Shown: positions 8,768 through 18,923 of the stretch, in pieces
How positions within the stretch are numbered: position 1 is the first letter of the stretch
Layout: every line of letters starts with the position of its first letter
Origin: Fidelibacterota bacterium UBA6531
Lineage (GTDB): Bacteria > Fidelibacterota > Marinisomatia > Marinisomatales > TCS55
Assembly: GCA_002436185.1 (NCBI GenBank)
Contig: DJKX01000051.1
Span: forward strand, 11,686-75,685
DNA length: 64,000 nt
Reading direction: 5' to 3'
Made by a program: the position numbers and the translations under genes
Notes under the pieces: model-generated
What the model was told of the DNA's origin: nothing
What the model saw: only the letters and a program-made list of their open reading frames with translations
Database searches by the model: none

Positions 8768-11700
8768 TTTATCACCGCAAATTTGCTTACGAATTCATTT
8801 TCATCTGAAATAACATGGAAGATATAAACCCCGAATGCAATCTCCTGGATATTGTAGGTCTGCAGATTCCATGCTTCAATGTTGGGGCCGCGCCAGCCAT
8901 CACTGCTTTCATCATGCTTTAAAATCTGAACCATTTCACCAGCAGTATTATAGATTCGAATCACACATTTTTCAGGTAGGTTATGAAACTGTAATTCCCG
9001 CTCAAAAGAAACTGATTCATACGCTGAAGTTGCTTTGTACGGATTAGGAACAACAAGGATATTTTCCAGGTCGCCACTCTCCAGAACATAATCATCAGCC
9101 ACAGTTGTAATCGTATAGACGTCTGCGCCAGGCAGCAGTGGATTCAGAAAGGATACTGTAAAAATATTTCCGCTTTCAAAAAGTGTACTGTTTTTATTGA
9201 AAGACATCATCCAGCCAAATAATCCAGCATCTGCCGCATAATCAAATGATTGCAAATGCGTTATCTCTGCATTATAATTTTCATAGACGGGCATGATGAA
9301 TACATTTTTCGTGAATTCATAAACACCAGGCTGTTCATCCACTGCTGCTATGATGGGCTTACTTCCTGCAGCTTGGTAGATTAAACAGCTAAGCTGTTTA
9401 TCTTCTTCAGTTGACCATAGAGAGAAAGGAATGCCAATCGTATCAACTGTAGAGAGTGTTGAGTTAAAATAACAAGCTATAGAACTTTCGCCAAAACGAA
9501 ATTCCAGATCTCGTTGTAATTCAGTCACAGCAGGCTTGCTTTCCGGCTGGTTTACAGGAAGATTTTCTAAAAATCCGGCAAATGTACCATCATTTGATCC
9601 TGGATTAAGCCCGGCAAAAACAATTGATGTGCTTGTATCAGCATCTGTAGTTGTTTCTGCAGACGTAAAAGTATTAATTGACCAACTAGCATCAGAGAAC
9701 AGCGGAATGAAACCATCAATTACATGAGTAAGAATACCAAGTGAAATATCAGATGTGTCCATTTCTACAACTGTTTCCATTCTATCTTGATCATAAACCG
9801 TCCAATAGTTTGCTGCTATGGTATCCATAACCGTATAACTGCTATCACCAGTGACCTCTGTAGTATCATACAGGACTGTATCACCAAATGTTACAGTATA
9901 TGTATGTCCTTTGCTTGTAAAGTCATCTGGAATGACTTCAAGGCCGAGAAATTCCAGGGAAGATGGAACAGCTGTCACGGCATCTAAAATTGCATCAGAT
10001 TCACCAGTATGGGTTACGCTAAAAGTACCTGCGGTGTATCCTGCTGCTTCCTTTTGAGGGATAGCAGCAACAGTATTATCTACATCACTGGCGTAGGCAT
10101 TTTTCGATCTGGAATTTTCTAAAGGGTCTACAACAGATCCGGCCCAGTCATCCGGGCCATCATACGCGGAAACTGCATACCAATATTCATATCCGTTCAC
10201 AACATTATTATCAACGTAAGAGTATTGTAATCCTCCGTCCACACCAAGATTATAGTAAATCAGTGGATCCGACATAGCAAAAGCACCCGTAATGCCGTCA
10301 GATATATCGTAGATAGCCTGTGGTTGATACACATCTGTTGGGTCGCCATTCAAATCGGTGACGACATTGCCCCAGCTAAGACCACGGTCATGACTGCGAT
10401 ACACACGATAGCCTTGAAAAGCGTTATTTAAAGTAACTGGATCAACAGATGCTTCACTGCGGTCATCCCAAAATAATGTAACCTGGCTATCATCTTCTAT
10501 AACTTGAACAAGAGGTTGATCAGGCGGTTTTGGAGTGGAGCAATCATTATTATATAAGGATTGGAATAATTTCGCATTTCTAATGAGGTCAGATTCATTT
10601 ATACCAACAAAATCAGCAAAGGTAAAAATAACTTTTTCTCCAGGAGCCACGTCAAAGGGCCCAGCGTTAATAACCCAAGTGATATCTGGACCGTATGAAT
10701 ATGGTTTTTGATAGATATCATAGTCATTGGGAGTAATATTTTGAGGTGTTTGTATTCCATGCTGCATTTGTTCTGTATAAGCCTGGGCATCACTTTGTGA
10801 ATCCATACTATATTCGTAAGTATAAAAATTTGATACATCGTAAGATGAATCGGTTCCATCACTATTGAATTTTGTACACTCAAGGAATTTTAAACCAACC
10901 CAGCCAATGCCAGAAGATTTAAAACCCGTTGAAGCATCATCTCTATCATAGACTAAAGCAAAATTTGACAATAAGTGAGCATCTGTTGTATCTACAAGTT
11001 TATCGGCAATATGAGGGTCATCTTTTTGGATAAATAGTGCCATATCATCTGTCCATTCCGCACTGCCCTGTTCTGGAGCATCCGGATCACCGGCAATACC
11101 AACATAACAATCCTTGATGGTATCTTTGCCTACATTGGTCATTTGCTGAATGAAGATTAAACCATCATTGCCAAAAGAAAGCGAGTAATTCAGTACCCAG
11201 ACATCAAAACGTACGTTAAGAGGGCCAACACCATTATTACTGGCAAAAGTATTTCCTTCAGTGGGATCATTATCTGTTACAACAAAATAAGCTTCCCGCT
11301 CGGCTTGAACACCAATACCACAAGGTGCATCGGGAAAGCCACTTGGGCCAAGTTCCGGCTCAACGCCAGGGAAGTATAGTGTATCCTTAATTCCTTCGAT
11401 GTCATGGATAACAGACATGAACGTGCCGGTTGGGTCATCTTCGATAGGCCAAGAATCCGGCCAGGATTCAGGCATATCACTAAATGCTATTCCCAAATTG
11501 GCTTCTGAATCCACAGTTCCGGCATCATAACCCGGCAATGGTTCAAATTCTTCTTCATGATCCCGCACTGACCCACGAACACCAACTGCTACAGAGGGCT
11601 CACCATTGATGAGTCCTCCTACCATAGGTGATGCTGTCCAGTAATAGGTACAGCAGCCGTCTTTGAGCATGCTGCCGGCAGGAAATTCATGACACAAACC

Positions 11701-11940
11701 CCAGCGGTCATAACCATAGATAGCCGCGTTAGAAAGCCGTAAGACCATATTACCTTTATCCAGTACACTGCGCTTGCGATCATCATATGACGAGAGTTTA
11801 TCTAACCTATCAGGTAGGAGTTTCTTACCAAATTGCGGAGCAATAATACGGTTATAATAATCGAATTTCGAAAGTCCCGTTGGATTATTACCCAGTAAGA
11901 AACAAATGCTAAACAGACCTAATATTAATTTTATATTCAT
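8764..11940 (-). CDS. Large secreted protein with T9SS-type C-terminal sorting domain
   Basis: 1058 residues with an N-terminal signal peptide (MNIKLILGLFSICFLLGN). The body has no enzyme motif I recognise. A fibronectin-III-like segment lies near residues 480-620 (FWDDRSEASVDP, then QGYRVYRS and NGYEYWYAVSAYD). The C-terminal 90 residues are a Por-type sorting domain: VVPNPYKATSAY, then IRIYNTAGEMV and FGVYIFHV, ending in Lys. It probably is exported across the outer membrane and surface-anchored or released. It sits between a TonB receptor (3-base gap) and a PorV-like gene (4-base overlap). Whether it is a substrate-binding partner of the receptor is inference only. Confidence 0.8.
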   Translation of the reverse strand: MNIKLILGLFSICFLLGNNPTGLSKFDYYNRIIAPQFGKKLLPDRLDKLSSYDDRKRSVLDKGNMVLRLSNAAIYGYDRWGLCHEFPAGSMLKDGCCTYYWTASPMVGGLINGEPSVAVGVRGSVRDHEEEFEPLPGYDAGTVDSEANLGIAFSDMPESWPDSWPIEDDPTGTFMSVIHDIEGIKDTLYFPGVEPELGPSGFPDAPCGIGVQAEREAYFVVTDNDPTEGNTFASNNGVGPLNVRFDVWVLNYSLSFGNDGLIFIQQMTNVGKDTIKDCYVGIAGDPDAPEQGSAEWTDDMALFIQKDDPHIADKLVDTTDAHLLSNFALVYDRDDASTGFKSSGIGWVGLKFLECTKFNSDGTDSSYDVSNFYTYEYSMDSQSDAQAYTEQMQHGIQTPQNITPNDYDIYQKPYSYGPDITWVINAGPFDVAPGEKVIFTFADFVGINESDLIRNAKLFQSLYNNDCSTPKPPDQPLVQVIEDDSQVTLFWDDRSEASVDPVTLNNAFQGYRVYRSHDRGLSWGNVVTDLNGDPTDVYQPQAIYDISDGITGAFAMSDPLIYYNLGVDGGLQYSYVDNNVVNGYEYWYAVSAYDGPDDWAGSVVDPLENSRSKNAYASDVDNTVAAIPQKEAAGYTAGTFSVTHTGESDAILDAVTAVPSSLEFLGLEVIPDDFTSKGHTYTVTFGDTVLYDTTEVTGDSSYTVMDTIAANYWTVYDQDRMETVVEMDTSDISLGILTHVIDGFIPLFSDASWSINTFTSAETTTDADTSTSIVFAGLNPGSNDGTFAGFLENLPVNQPESKPAVTELQRDLEFRFGESSIACYFNSTLSTVDTIGIPFSLWSTEEDKQLSCLIYQAAGSKPIIAAVDEQPGVYEFTKNVFIMPVYENYNAEITHLQSFDYAADAGLFGWMMSFNKNSTLFESGNIFTVSFLNPLLPGADVYTITTVADDYVLESGDLENILVVPNPYKATSAYESVSFERELQFHNLPEKCVIRIYNTAGEMVQILKHDESSDGWRGPNIEAWNLQTYNIQEIAFGVYIFHVISDENEFVSKFAVIK

Positions 11941-11943
11941 CTT

Positions 11944-14900
11944 CTACCTCAATCCTACGCTTATACCTAGTTCAATGTGCCGCGGGGCGCTATAATAATA
12001 TGGTCGAAAAATATACATAGGTGAACTATTGGGATTCAAACTTTCATCCGGCTGTCCAGTATTATTAAACACATTCGCAATATTTTCTTTATCAAACAAA
12101 TTGGTTATATCGAGATAAAAACGAACATGTGCCATATTTTGTATTTTCATGTCATAGTATGCTTTGGCATCAAATATGGCTGTGTAGGGCATACGGCCGG
12201 AGTTTTCATCAGCAATATTTCTGCCCCGGGCATCCGTTGGCGTGTAAGGCAAGCCGCTGCCCATATTACCCAATACATTTAAACCAAATCCTTTGGGATG
12301 TTGGTAATCAAAACGCACATTTAATGTATGGGGCTGGTCCCAGGCCATGGTTATGGTTCTATGAACAGGGTGTGTGCCGTATACGGATGAGAGATATGCT
12401 GCATACCAATTGGACGTTTCATTGTTTGTATTGCCTTCGGCTCGGGAATAAGCATAGAAAACTTCCCAGCTGAAATTTTGGGAAAACAGTTTTTTTAAAC
12501 CTAACTCAAACCCTTTAGAATTCGCATAATCCATATTTTCATAAATAGCGTATTCTGTGGGATCCGCATCATATATATTTGCCGATATATAATCATGCCG
12601 GTCGTTGTAAAATAATGTCAATGTCATCAAGTATTCCGGTGTAAGCATGGTGCGCAGTCCAAATTCATACTGGATGGCCCGCTCCGGTTTAATATTGGGT
12701 GAACCCACAGGGGGGATGTACCAGTCACCCAGGCTAAAGGGGAAGGGATAATACGAATTGCCGGTTAGAGCGAAAATATTATTTGGATTCGAAGTTGAAT
12801 TTAAACCAGCCAAACCAGATGGTACACCTTCTCCACCAATGCCACCGGAATTCGAATAGTCATACATATTATCATAATCAGGATATTTGAAAAAATGACC
12901 ATAGGAGAAATGGAAAGCAGTATTTTCGGTGACAGGATAACCCATGCCTATCCGCGGGCTCCACTGTTTTTTAACAGTTGCTTTATCCGGCGGGCTGAAT
13001 GAGCCGTCTTCTTCAATATAACCCCATTCAACGTCTCCTGCAGCAAATGCGTCGAAGTCGATGGAATTCAGGTCACTTGTTTCAAGAACTTGGCCATCAT
13101 ATCTATATCCAATATTTTTAGTAGGATCGGCATATTCACTCCTCGGATCCAGTATATCATAACGTAGACCAATATTGATGACCAAGTCACTAAATTCCAT
13201 TTTATCCCGTACATAGAATGATGACTCTACCGGTTCTTTTTCCCAGAGGATAAACGAGGCATCGGAACTACTGCCGTAATATCCCCCGCCAATCCAAGAA
13301 GCAGAAAAATTGAATAATTTATGAGTCTTTTGAGAATAGCCCGTTTTGACTTGGTGAATTTTATTTACTTGCCAGGTTAAGGCTCCTTCCAACTGCTCTG
13401 TTTCAGAATAATCATTATAATAGCTGGGATAAGTTGAATAGCCCATGCGGATTGTATCCCCAGAATTATTAACAATAGGATAGCTGCCGTAGAATTCATA
13501 ATTGGAGGTATTATCATAGGCATCGCCTACCCTTAAAGGCGAGAAAACACCCCAGCTGTATTGTCCATCCCCGTTCAAGTCTTCATAATCGTCACCTTCT
13601 GTGAATGCTCCATCTTCGTCATTATCATTATAGGGTTCTGCATAATAGCTAATCCAAGCGAATTCAGAACCAGGATCTAAAATTGATTTATCCCATTCAT
13701 CTGGAATTATATATATTTTTGAGTATAGTTCATGATTATCATTTAAAAATGATTCACTAGGAACTTTTGGTCCTGTCCAGTTATCCACCCTGTTTTTTGA
13801 ATAGGACAGTGTGACAAACATATTTTCAGAGATTGTGTAATTCAGCCTGCCGTACATGAGTTTGCTCTCCTGCCAACTGACTGCACTGCGCTCCGGGAGT
13901 TGACGGTAGTCCATGCTGAAACCGCGGCTCTCGTAATTCTGGATATTGGTTCCCAGTGTTATTTTCAGGTTATTAATAGGACGCAGAACAAGCTTACCCA
14001 TGAGCCTGTCTGTCCAATTGTAAGTTCCAGTTATTTCTTTGGTACCTTTTTTGAGAGGTTCTGCTATACCGTCGCCATCAATATCAGATAAGGCATAAAC
14101 ATCTCCATCAAAAACCCCATCTCCATCCGCATCTTCAAAATCCTCCCCAAGATCGTATACACCATTCGCAACATCTGTCCATGATTCAGCTGCTGTAACT
14201 AAATTTCCAGATGTGTCGTATACAGCATGGTCCCAGTAACCATTATGGTTGGCGTCGTTGAATCTTTCGCCAAAATCGTATTGACCATTGGCAATATCTG
14301 TCCATGATTCGCCTGCATCGTAATTACCATCACCATTTTCATCTACCTTTAATACATCCCAGGGCAGAAAATTATTTTTCAAACGGCCATCCGTACGTTT
14401 ACGATCTGCAGAAATAAAAAATGTGGCTAAGTTTGGCATGAATGGAATAATAGGACCGCTTGCGGTACCTTCTATACGTCCTGTATTCCAAGTGTTTGAA
14501 ATATTTTGGAGAGTGGGGTCCATGGATGCTCTAAAATTCATATCGTATTCAGCACCGCCTTCCCGGGTAATGATATTAATAATGCCGCTCATGGCTTGGC
14601 CGTATTCAGCATCAAATGAACCGGTAATCACTGACAATTCAGAGATACCACCGCGAGCCACATCAGTGGCCATGCCGCCGCTAATAATATCTTTTACGTA
14701 AAAGCCATCGACAAGATATGCTGTTTCCCCGGAGCGGCCACCGCGAATGTGAATGCCGTCGTCACCGCCACCGTTATCATTTTCAATTACACCGGCAACA
14801 TTATCAATAATATCCGTATAGGAATTAATGGGCATATTTTCAAAATCTTCTTCTTCAATAGTAGTAGTAGTAGCTGTTTGATCCCGAACAATGACCGGGC

Positions 14901-15249
14901 GTTCTGCTTCTACGATTACTTCTTCACCTTCCACAGCAGAAATTTCCAGGGCAAAGTTTACTGTGGTCGTACGATCAGCGTTCATGCGTACATCGGTAAC
15001 AGATGTTGTCTTAAAGCCGATATAAGATGCTGAAACAGTATATTTTTTCGCAGGGATGTTAAGGATGAAAAAATCTCCGTTTTCATCAGATGCTGCACCC
15101 AGTGCTGTTCCTTTTAATACAACATTTACACCGATAAGCGGTTCACCGGTAGAAACGTCAGTAATTGTGCCAACAAGTTTTCCAGTTACTCCTGCAATTA
15201 AAATATTGGAAGTAATTAAAAAACCTAAAAGAAGTTTCTTTTGTCTCAT
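11944..15249 (-). CDS. TonB-dependent receptor with carboxypeptidase-like regulatory domain and acidic DxDxDG inserts
   Basis: 1101 residues. Signal peptide 1-20, carboxypeptidase-regulatory-like beta-sandwich about 23-105 (GTITDVSTGEPLIGVNV), plug about 125-235 (IHIRGGRSGETAYLVDG, then MSGIINIITREGG), then a 22-strand-type barrel to the C-terminus. The first extracellular loop region carries acidic repeats (residues about 302-397) and a further one near residue 560, resembling calcium-binding DxDxDG loops. The substrate cannot be told from sequence. The start has a good Shine-Dalgarno (AGGAG, 8 bases upstream). It heads the operon with the sorted secreted protein and the PorV-like protein; the 126-bp region upstream is shared with the divergent HD-GYP gene. 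Confidence 0.88.
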   Translation of the reverse strand: MRQKKLLLGFLITSNILIAGVTGKLVGTITDVSTGEPLIGVNVVLKGTALGAASDENGDFFILNIPAKKYTVSASYIGFKTTSVTDVRMNADRTTTVNFALEISAVEGEEVIVEAERPVIVRDQTATTTTIEEEDFENMPINSYTDIIDNVAGVIENDNGGGDDGIHIRGGRSGETAYLVDGFYVKDIISGGMATDVARGGISELSVITGSFDAEYGQAMSGIINIITREGGAEYDMNFRASMDPTLQNISNTWNTGRIEGTASGPIIPFMPNLATFFISADRKRTDGRLKNNFLPWDVLKVDENGDGNYDAGESWTDIANGQYDFGERFNDANHNGYWDHAVYDTSGNLVTAAESWTDVANGVYDLGEDFEDADGDGVFDGDVYALSDIDGDGIAEPLKKGTKEITGTYNWTDRLMGKLVLRPINNLKITLGTNIQNYESRGFSMDYRQLPERSAVSWQESKLMYGRLNYTISENMFVTLSYSKNRVDNWTGPKVPSESFLNDNHELYSKIYIIPDEWDKSILDPGSEFAWISYYAEPYNDNDEDGAFTEGDDYEDLNGDGQYSWGVFSPLRVGDAYDNTSNYEFYGSYPIVNNSGDTIRMGYSTYPSYYNDYSETEQLEGALTWQVNKIHQVKTGYSQKTHKLFNFSASWIGGGYYGSSSDASFILWEKEPVESSFYVRDKMEFSDLVINIGLRYDILDPRSEYADPTKNIGYRYDGQVLETSDLNSIDFDAFAAGDVEWGYIEEDGSFSPPDKATVKKQWSPRIGMGYPVTENTAFHFSYGHFFKYPDYDNMYDYSNSGGIGGEGVPSGLAGLNSTSNPNNIFALTGNSYYPFPFSLGDWYIPPVGSPNIKPERAIQYEFGLRTMLTPEYLMTLTLFYNDRHDYISANIYDADPTEYAIYENMDYANSKGFELGLKKLFSQNFSWEVFYAYSRAEGNTNNETSNWYAAYLSSVYGTHPVHRTITMAWDQPHTLNVRFDYQHPKGFGLNVLGNMGSGLPYTPTDARGRNIADENSGRMPYTAIFDAKAYYDMKIQNMAHVRFYLDITNLFDKENIANVFNNTGQPDESLNPNSSPMYIFRPYYYSAPRHIELGISVGLR
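14107..14310 (-). repeat. Two 27-residue acidic repeats inside the TonB receptor
   Basis: Residues 314-340 and 355-381 of the receptor are tandem copies built on ESWTD(I/V)ANGxYDxGE followed by an acidic loop (DANHNGYWD and DADGDGVFD). They encode DxDxDG-type loops like those that bind calcium in EF-hand and thrombospondin-3 repeats. DNA copies lie at 14230-14310 and 14107-14187. Calcium binding is inference from the motif. Confidence 0.75.
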
Positions 15250-15375
15250 GTCTATACTCCTAATAAGGGAAGAAAATAGTTTGATATATTTAATGAAACA
15301 AGAAGATGTATACTATTGAGCATAAAGTTTCAATGACGTAAGTTCACAAAAATTTATCGAAGGAGAGCTTTCATT

Positions 15376-17079
15376 ATGAGTTCAAAAAATGGAAAACCAA
15401 ATGGTCAAAGTTTTGATCTCTCACAAACTGAATTGAAAAAGCTGCTAAAAAAAGTACCCAGCGATATTCAATTCTATATTAATCATCTTGAAAAACAGGT
15501 CAAGAATCTTGCAGAAATTGGTTTATCCCTTTCCAAGGAAAAGGATATGAATGTTTTGCTAGAGAATATCTTGTTGGAAGCTAAACGTATTACCAATGCT
15601 GATGGCGGTACATTGTACATGAAAACAGATGATAATCGCTTAAGATTCGAAATTATGATGACAGATTCTTTGAAGTTTCATATGGGCGGTACATCCGGAC
15701 AGGACATACCATTTTATCCTGTTAAACTTTATGAAGATGATGGTAAACCAAATAAACATATGATTTCTGCTTATGTAGGTTTAACCGGTGAAACAGTCAA
15801 CATTCCGGATGCGTATAAAGCAAAAGGATTCGATTTTTCGGGTACGAAAGCATTTGATGAAAAAACAGGTTATCGATCGAAGTCATTCTTAACTGTACCC
15901 TTGAAAAACCATGAAGATGAAATAATTGGTGTTGTTCAATTGTTGAATGCGAAAGATAAAAAAACGGATGAGTCGATTCCATTTTCAACTGAAGTTCAAG
16001 ACATTGTTGAAGCCCTATCCAGCCAGGCAGCAGTCGCTATTACAAATAAAAATCTGATTCGAGATCTGGAAATTCTTTTTGAATCATTTATCAAATTGAT
16101 TGCCTCTGCAATTGATGCTAAATCGCCCTACACAGGTGGTCATTGTTCCCGCGTTCCGGAGATAACCATGATGCTGGCTGAAGCAGTGAATGAATCAAAA
16201 AATGAACACTTTAAAGATATTCATTTTACAGATAAACAAATGTATGAATTAAAAATTGCTGCATGGCTCCATGATTGCGGTAAAGTAGCCACACCTGAAT
16301 ATGTCGTGGATAAGGCAACTAAATTGGAAACGATTTACGATCGAGTACATACAGTTTCAACAAGGTTTGAAGTACTGAAAAGAGACCAGGAAATAAAATT
16401 CCTAAAACGGCAATTAAAGGTCGAAAAAGATTCATCTCTTTCTGAACTGGAAACAAAAAATGCTTTAAAGGATATTCGCAAAAAGTACAGAGAAAAGATA
16501 ACACAAATGGATGATGATTTGGATTTTGTCAAAACAACTAATGTTGGTGGTGAATTCATGTCCGGAGATAAAAAAGATCGAGTGAAAAAAATTGCCAAGT
16601 ACCGATGGAAAGATAACGGTGAGAGTAAAAATTTCTTGTCGGATGATGAAGTTAAAAATCTTTGCATTGCTAAAGGTACATTGACAGCCGAGGAAAGAAA
16701 AATCATCAATGACCATATTGTCCATACTATCGATATGCTGCAGCAGCTACCATACCCGAATCATTTAAAAAATGTTCCTGAATTTGCAGGTGGACATCAC
16801 GAAAAATTAGATGGCACAGGATATCCCATGGGATTAACAAAAGATGAAATGTCCATCCAGGCAAAAGCAATGGCCATTGCAGACGTTTTTGAAGCCTTGA
16901 CTGCAAGGGATAGACCTTATAAAGAAGGAAAGGCTCTCTCCATGGCTATGCGTATTATGGGTTTTATGAAAAATGATGCCCATGTAGATCCATTCTTATT
17001 TGAATTGTTCGTCAAAGAAAAAATTTACTTAAAATATGCGGAGAAATATCTGACTAAAGAACAGTTAGATATGGATTGA
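15376..17079 (+). CDS. GAF-sensor HD-GYP domain protein (probable c-di-GMP phosphodiesterase)
   Basis: 567 residues, no signal peptide, cytoplasmic. A GAF domain occupies about 55-225 and follows a short coiled-coil-like N-terminus. The catalytic part starts near 250 with GGHCSRV, then HD at 299-300 (AAWLHDCGK). The GYP half has HHEKLDGTGYP at 474-484, with all canonical metal and signature residues, so hydrolysis of cyclic di-GMP is expected. About 100 residues (335-435), charged and helical, are inserted between the HD and GYP halves, where most family members have none. Strong Shine-Dalgarno AAGGAGAG lies 10 bases before the ATG. It is divergent from the TonB receptor operon. Confidence 0.88.
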   Translation: MSSKNGKPNGQSFDLSQTELKKLLKKVPSDIQFYINHLEKQVKNLAEIGLSLSKEKDMNVLLENILLEAKRITNADGGTLYMKTDDNRLRFEIMMTDSLKFHMGGTSGQDIPFYPVKLYEDDGKPNKHMISAYVGLTGETVNIPDAYKAKGFDFSGTKAFDEKTGYRSKSFLTVPLKNHEDEIIGVVQLLNAKDKKTDESIPFSTEVQDIVEALSSQAAVAITNKNLIRDLEILFESFIKLIASAIDAKSPYTGGHCSRVPEITMMLAEAVNESKNEHFKDIHFTDKQMYELKIAAWLHDCGKVATPEYVVDKATKLETIYDRVHTVSTRFEVLKRDQEIKFLKRQLKVEKDSSLSELETKNALKDIRKKYREKITQMDDDLDFVKTTNVGGEFMSGDKKDRVKKIAKYRWKDNGESKNFLSDDEVKNLCIAKGTLTAEERKIINDHIVHTIDMLQQLPYPNHLKNVPEFAGGHHEKLDGTGYPMGLTKDEMSIQAKAMAIADVFEALTARDRPYKEGKALSMAMRIMGFMKNDAHVDPFLFELFVKEKIYLKYAEKYLTKEQLDMD

Positions 17080-17107
17080 TTAACTTCAGTTAAGTAAAAT
17101 AGACTAT

Positions 17108-18913
17108 ATGACACCTGATATCGCCATCGTCCTGGGTATTATTACCCTTATGATTGTTCTCTTTGTTAAAGAGGTCTTTCCACTTGATGTAACAGCGCTT
17201 TTGGTATTAGTCGTTTTTCTTGTCATAGGAAATTTGACACTGGAAGAAGCTATCAGCGGTTTTTCGAATCAAGCAGTAATCACTATAGCCGTTCTTTTTG
17301 TCTTGAGCCATGCGATGCAGAAATCCGGTATTTTAGAATACGGTGTTGTTCGGTTGAATAAATTAACTGAACGTTCCAAATTGTTGGGACTGTCTGTTTT
17401 CCTTATATCGGTTGCATTCGCTTCTGCTTTTGTAAATAATACTGCAATTGTTGCTATCTTCATTCCCTTAACGATTCGAATGGCTCAAAAATATAACTTA
17501 AGTCCGTCAAAACTACTTATTCCTTTGAGCTATATTGCTATCATTGGTGGAACACTAACCTTGGTTGGAACATCAACAAATCTGCTGGTGAATTCAATTT
17601 ATGTTAATACAACACTAGCAGAACCCCTGGGCATGTTTGAATTTTCCCGTTATGGAATATTCATTTTAATTATTGGGCTTTTATATATCATTTTTGCCGT
17701 TCCATTAATTTTACCTTCACGAACAGTTACGACCAGTTTAACTCAGAGTTATCATATGGGTGGTTATTTAACAGAATTGAAAGTAACCCAAGAATCCCCC
17801 ATGGTTGGACGCACGTTTATTGAACGGGCGATCAATAAGAATTATGATATTACCGTGTTAGATATAATTCGGGAAGGAAAAGTGATCAGCAAAAATATTC
17901 GAAATACAATTATTCACCCTGATGATGTATTATTTGTACGTGGTTCGTTAGAAAATTTTTTACGGATGAAAGAGGTGGAAAAGGTCACCATGCTTACGGA
18001 TGAAAAATTAACTCAGGATGAATTGATCCACGATAATAATACACTGGTGGAATGTGTATTAACGAACCAATCTGATTTGGCGGGAAAAAGTCTTATGGAA
18101 ATAAATTTTCGCCGCCGCTTCGGCAGTTTCATCCTAGCGATTCGACGAGAAGGTGCTATACTCCGCAGAAAAATAGCTCATGTTGTACTTCAGTCTTTTG
18201 ATACACTTTTGGTATACGGACCCAGGGAAAAAATAAAGGAATTGTCAGAATCGGGGAATTTTATTGTTTTGGGTGAAATTGAAGCGACACTGCAGAAACA
18301 TCGTTTTTGGTGGGTGAGTTTGGTTGTAATAATAAGCGCTGTTACTTTGGCAGCTCTGGGAGTAGTTCCTATTCTTAAAGGTGCATTGGTGGGTTTGATT
18401 TTGCTTATGGTTCTGAGGGTTATTTCAACAAATGAAACCTATCAAGCGATCAACTGGCAAGTCATTATTTTAATCGCTGCCTTGATTCCAGTTGGGATTG
18501 TAATTCAAAAGAGCGGAACAGCGGATTGGTTGGCGACAGCAATGAATCATGCCATTGAACTTTTTGAGCCTGCTTTGCGTCCCGTAGTTATGGTATCATT
18601 GATTTACCTGGTAACAATGATTCTGACTGAAATGGTGTCCAATGCTGCCACTGCAATCATTATGACACCCATAGCTATTTCTGTCGCTTTTCAATTAGGA
18701 TTGGATCCAAAGCCATTCATATTTTCAGTATGTTTTGCCGCATCGGCATCATTTATTACACCCATTGGTTATCAAACTAATCTCATGGTTTACGGCCCGG
18801 GAGGGTATAAATTTTCTGATTATATTAAAGTAGGCCTGCCCCTGGCAATTTCATTATGGATCATGGCAACATTTTTGATTCCTGTGCTATGGCCATTCAC
18901 GGTAGTCCATTAA
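17108..18913 (+). CDS. SLC13/DASS-type permease with two TrkA-C (RCK_C) domains
   Basis: 601-residue inner-membrane transporter of the sodium/anion symporter class (sulfate, dicarboxylate or similar). Membrane segments flank a central soluble region at about 215-385 that contains two RCK_C-type modules (VTQESPMVGRTFIERAINK and LTNQSDLAGKSLMEINFRR). The transport motifs are AFVNNTAIVAIFIPLT in the first half and MVSNAATAIIMTPIAI in the second, with PIGYQTNLMVYGPGGY near the end. The substrate is not determined by sequence. It starts 28 bases after the HD-GYP gene and a MATE gene follows after 10 bases, so the three probably share a transcript. Confidence 0.85.
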   Translation: MTPDIAIVLGIITLMIVLFVKEVFPLDVTALLVLVVFLVIGNLTLEEAISGFSNQAVITIAVLFVLSHAMQKSGILEYGVVRLNKLTERSKLLGLSVFLISVAFASAFVNNTAIVAIFIPLTIRMAQKYNLSPSKLLIPLSYIAIIGGTLTLVGTSTNLLVNSIYVNTTLAEPLGMFEFSRYGIFILIIGLLYIIFAVPLILPSRTVTTSLTQSYHMGGYLTELKVTQESPMVGRTFIERAINKNYDITVLDIIREGKVISKNIRNTIIHPDDVLFVRGSLENFLRMKEVEKVTMLTDEKLTQDELIHDNNTLVECVLTNQSDLAGKSLMEINFRRRFGSFILAIRREGAILRRKIAHVVLQSFDTLLVYGPREKIKELSESGNFIVLGEIEATLQKHRFWWVSLVVIISAVTLAALGVVPILKGALVGLILLMVLRVISTNETYQAINWQVIILIAALIPVGIVIQKSGTADWLATAMNHAIELFEPALRPVVMVSLIYLVTMILTEMVSNAATAIIMTPIAISVAFQLGLDPKPFIFSVCFAASASFITPIGYQTNLMVYGPGGYKFSDYIKVGLPLAISLWIMATFLIPVLWPFTVVH

Positions 18914-18923
18914 AAAATACCAA

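Noticed and set aside
12129..12473. 114-codon open frame antisense to the TonB receptor
   Set aside because: Shadow of the receptor's coding sequence; composition (Cys/His-rich, no pattern) is as expected for an antisense frame.
15250..15375. Promoter pair in the divergent region (TTGAAA/TATACA on the minus strand)
   Set aside because: The spacer is only 15 bases and FCB promoters often differ from the sigma-70 consensus, so I could not support a call.
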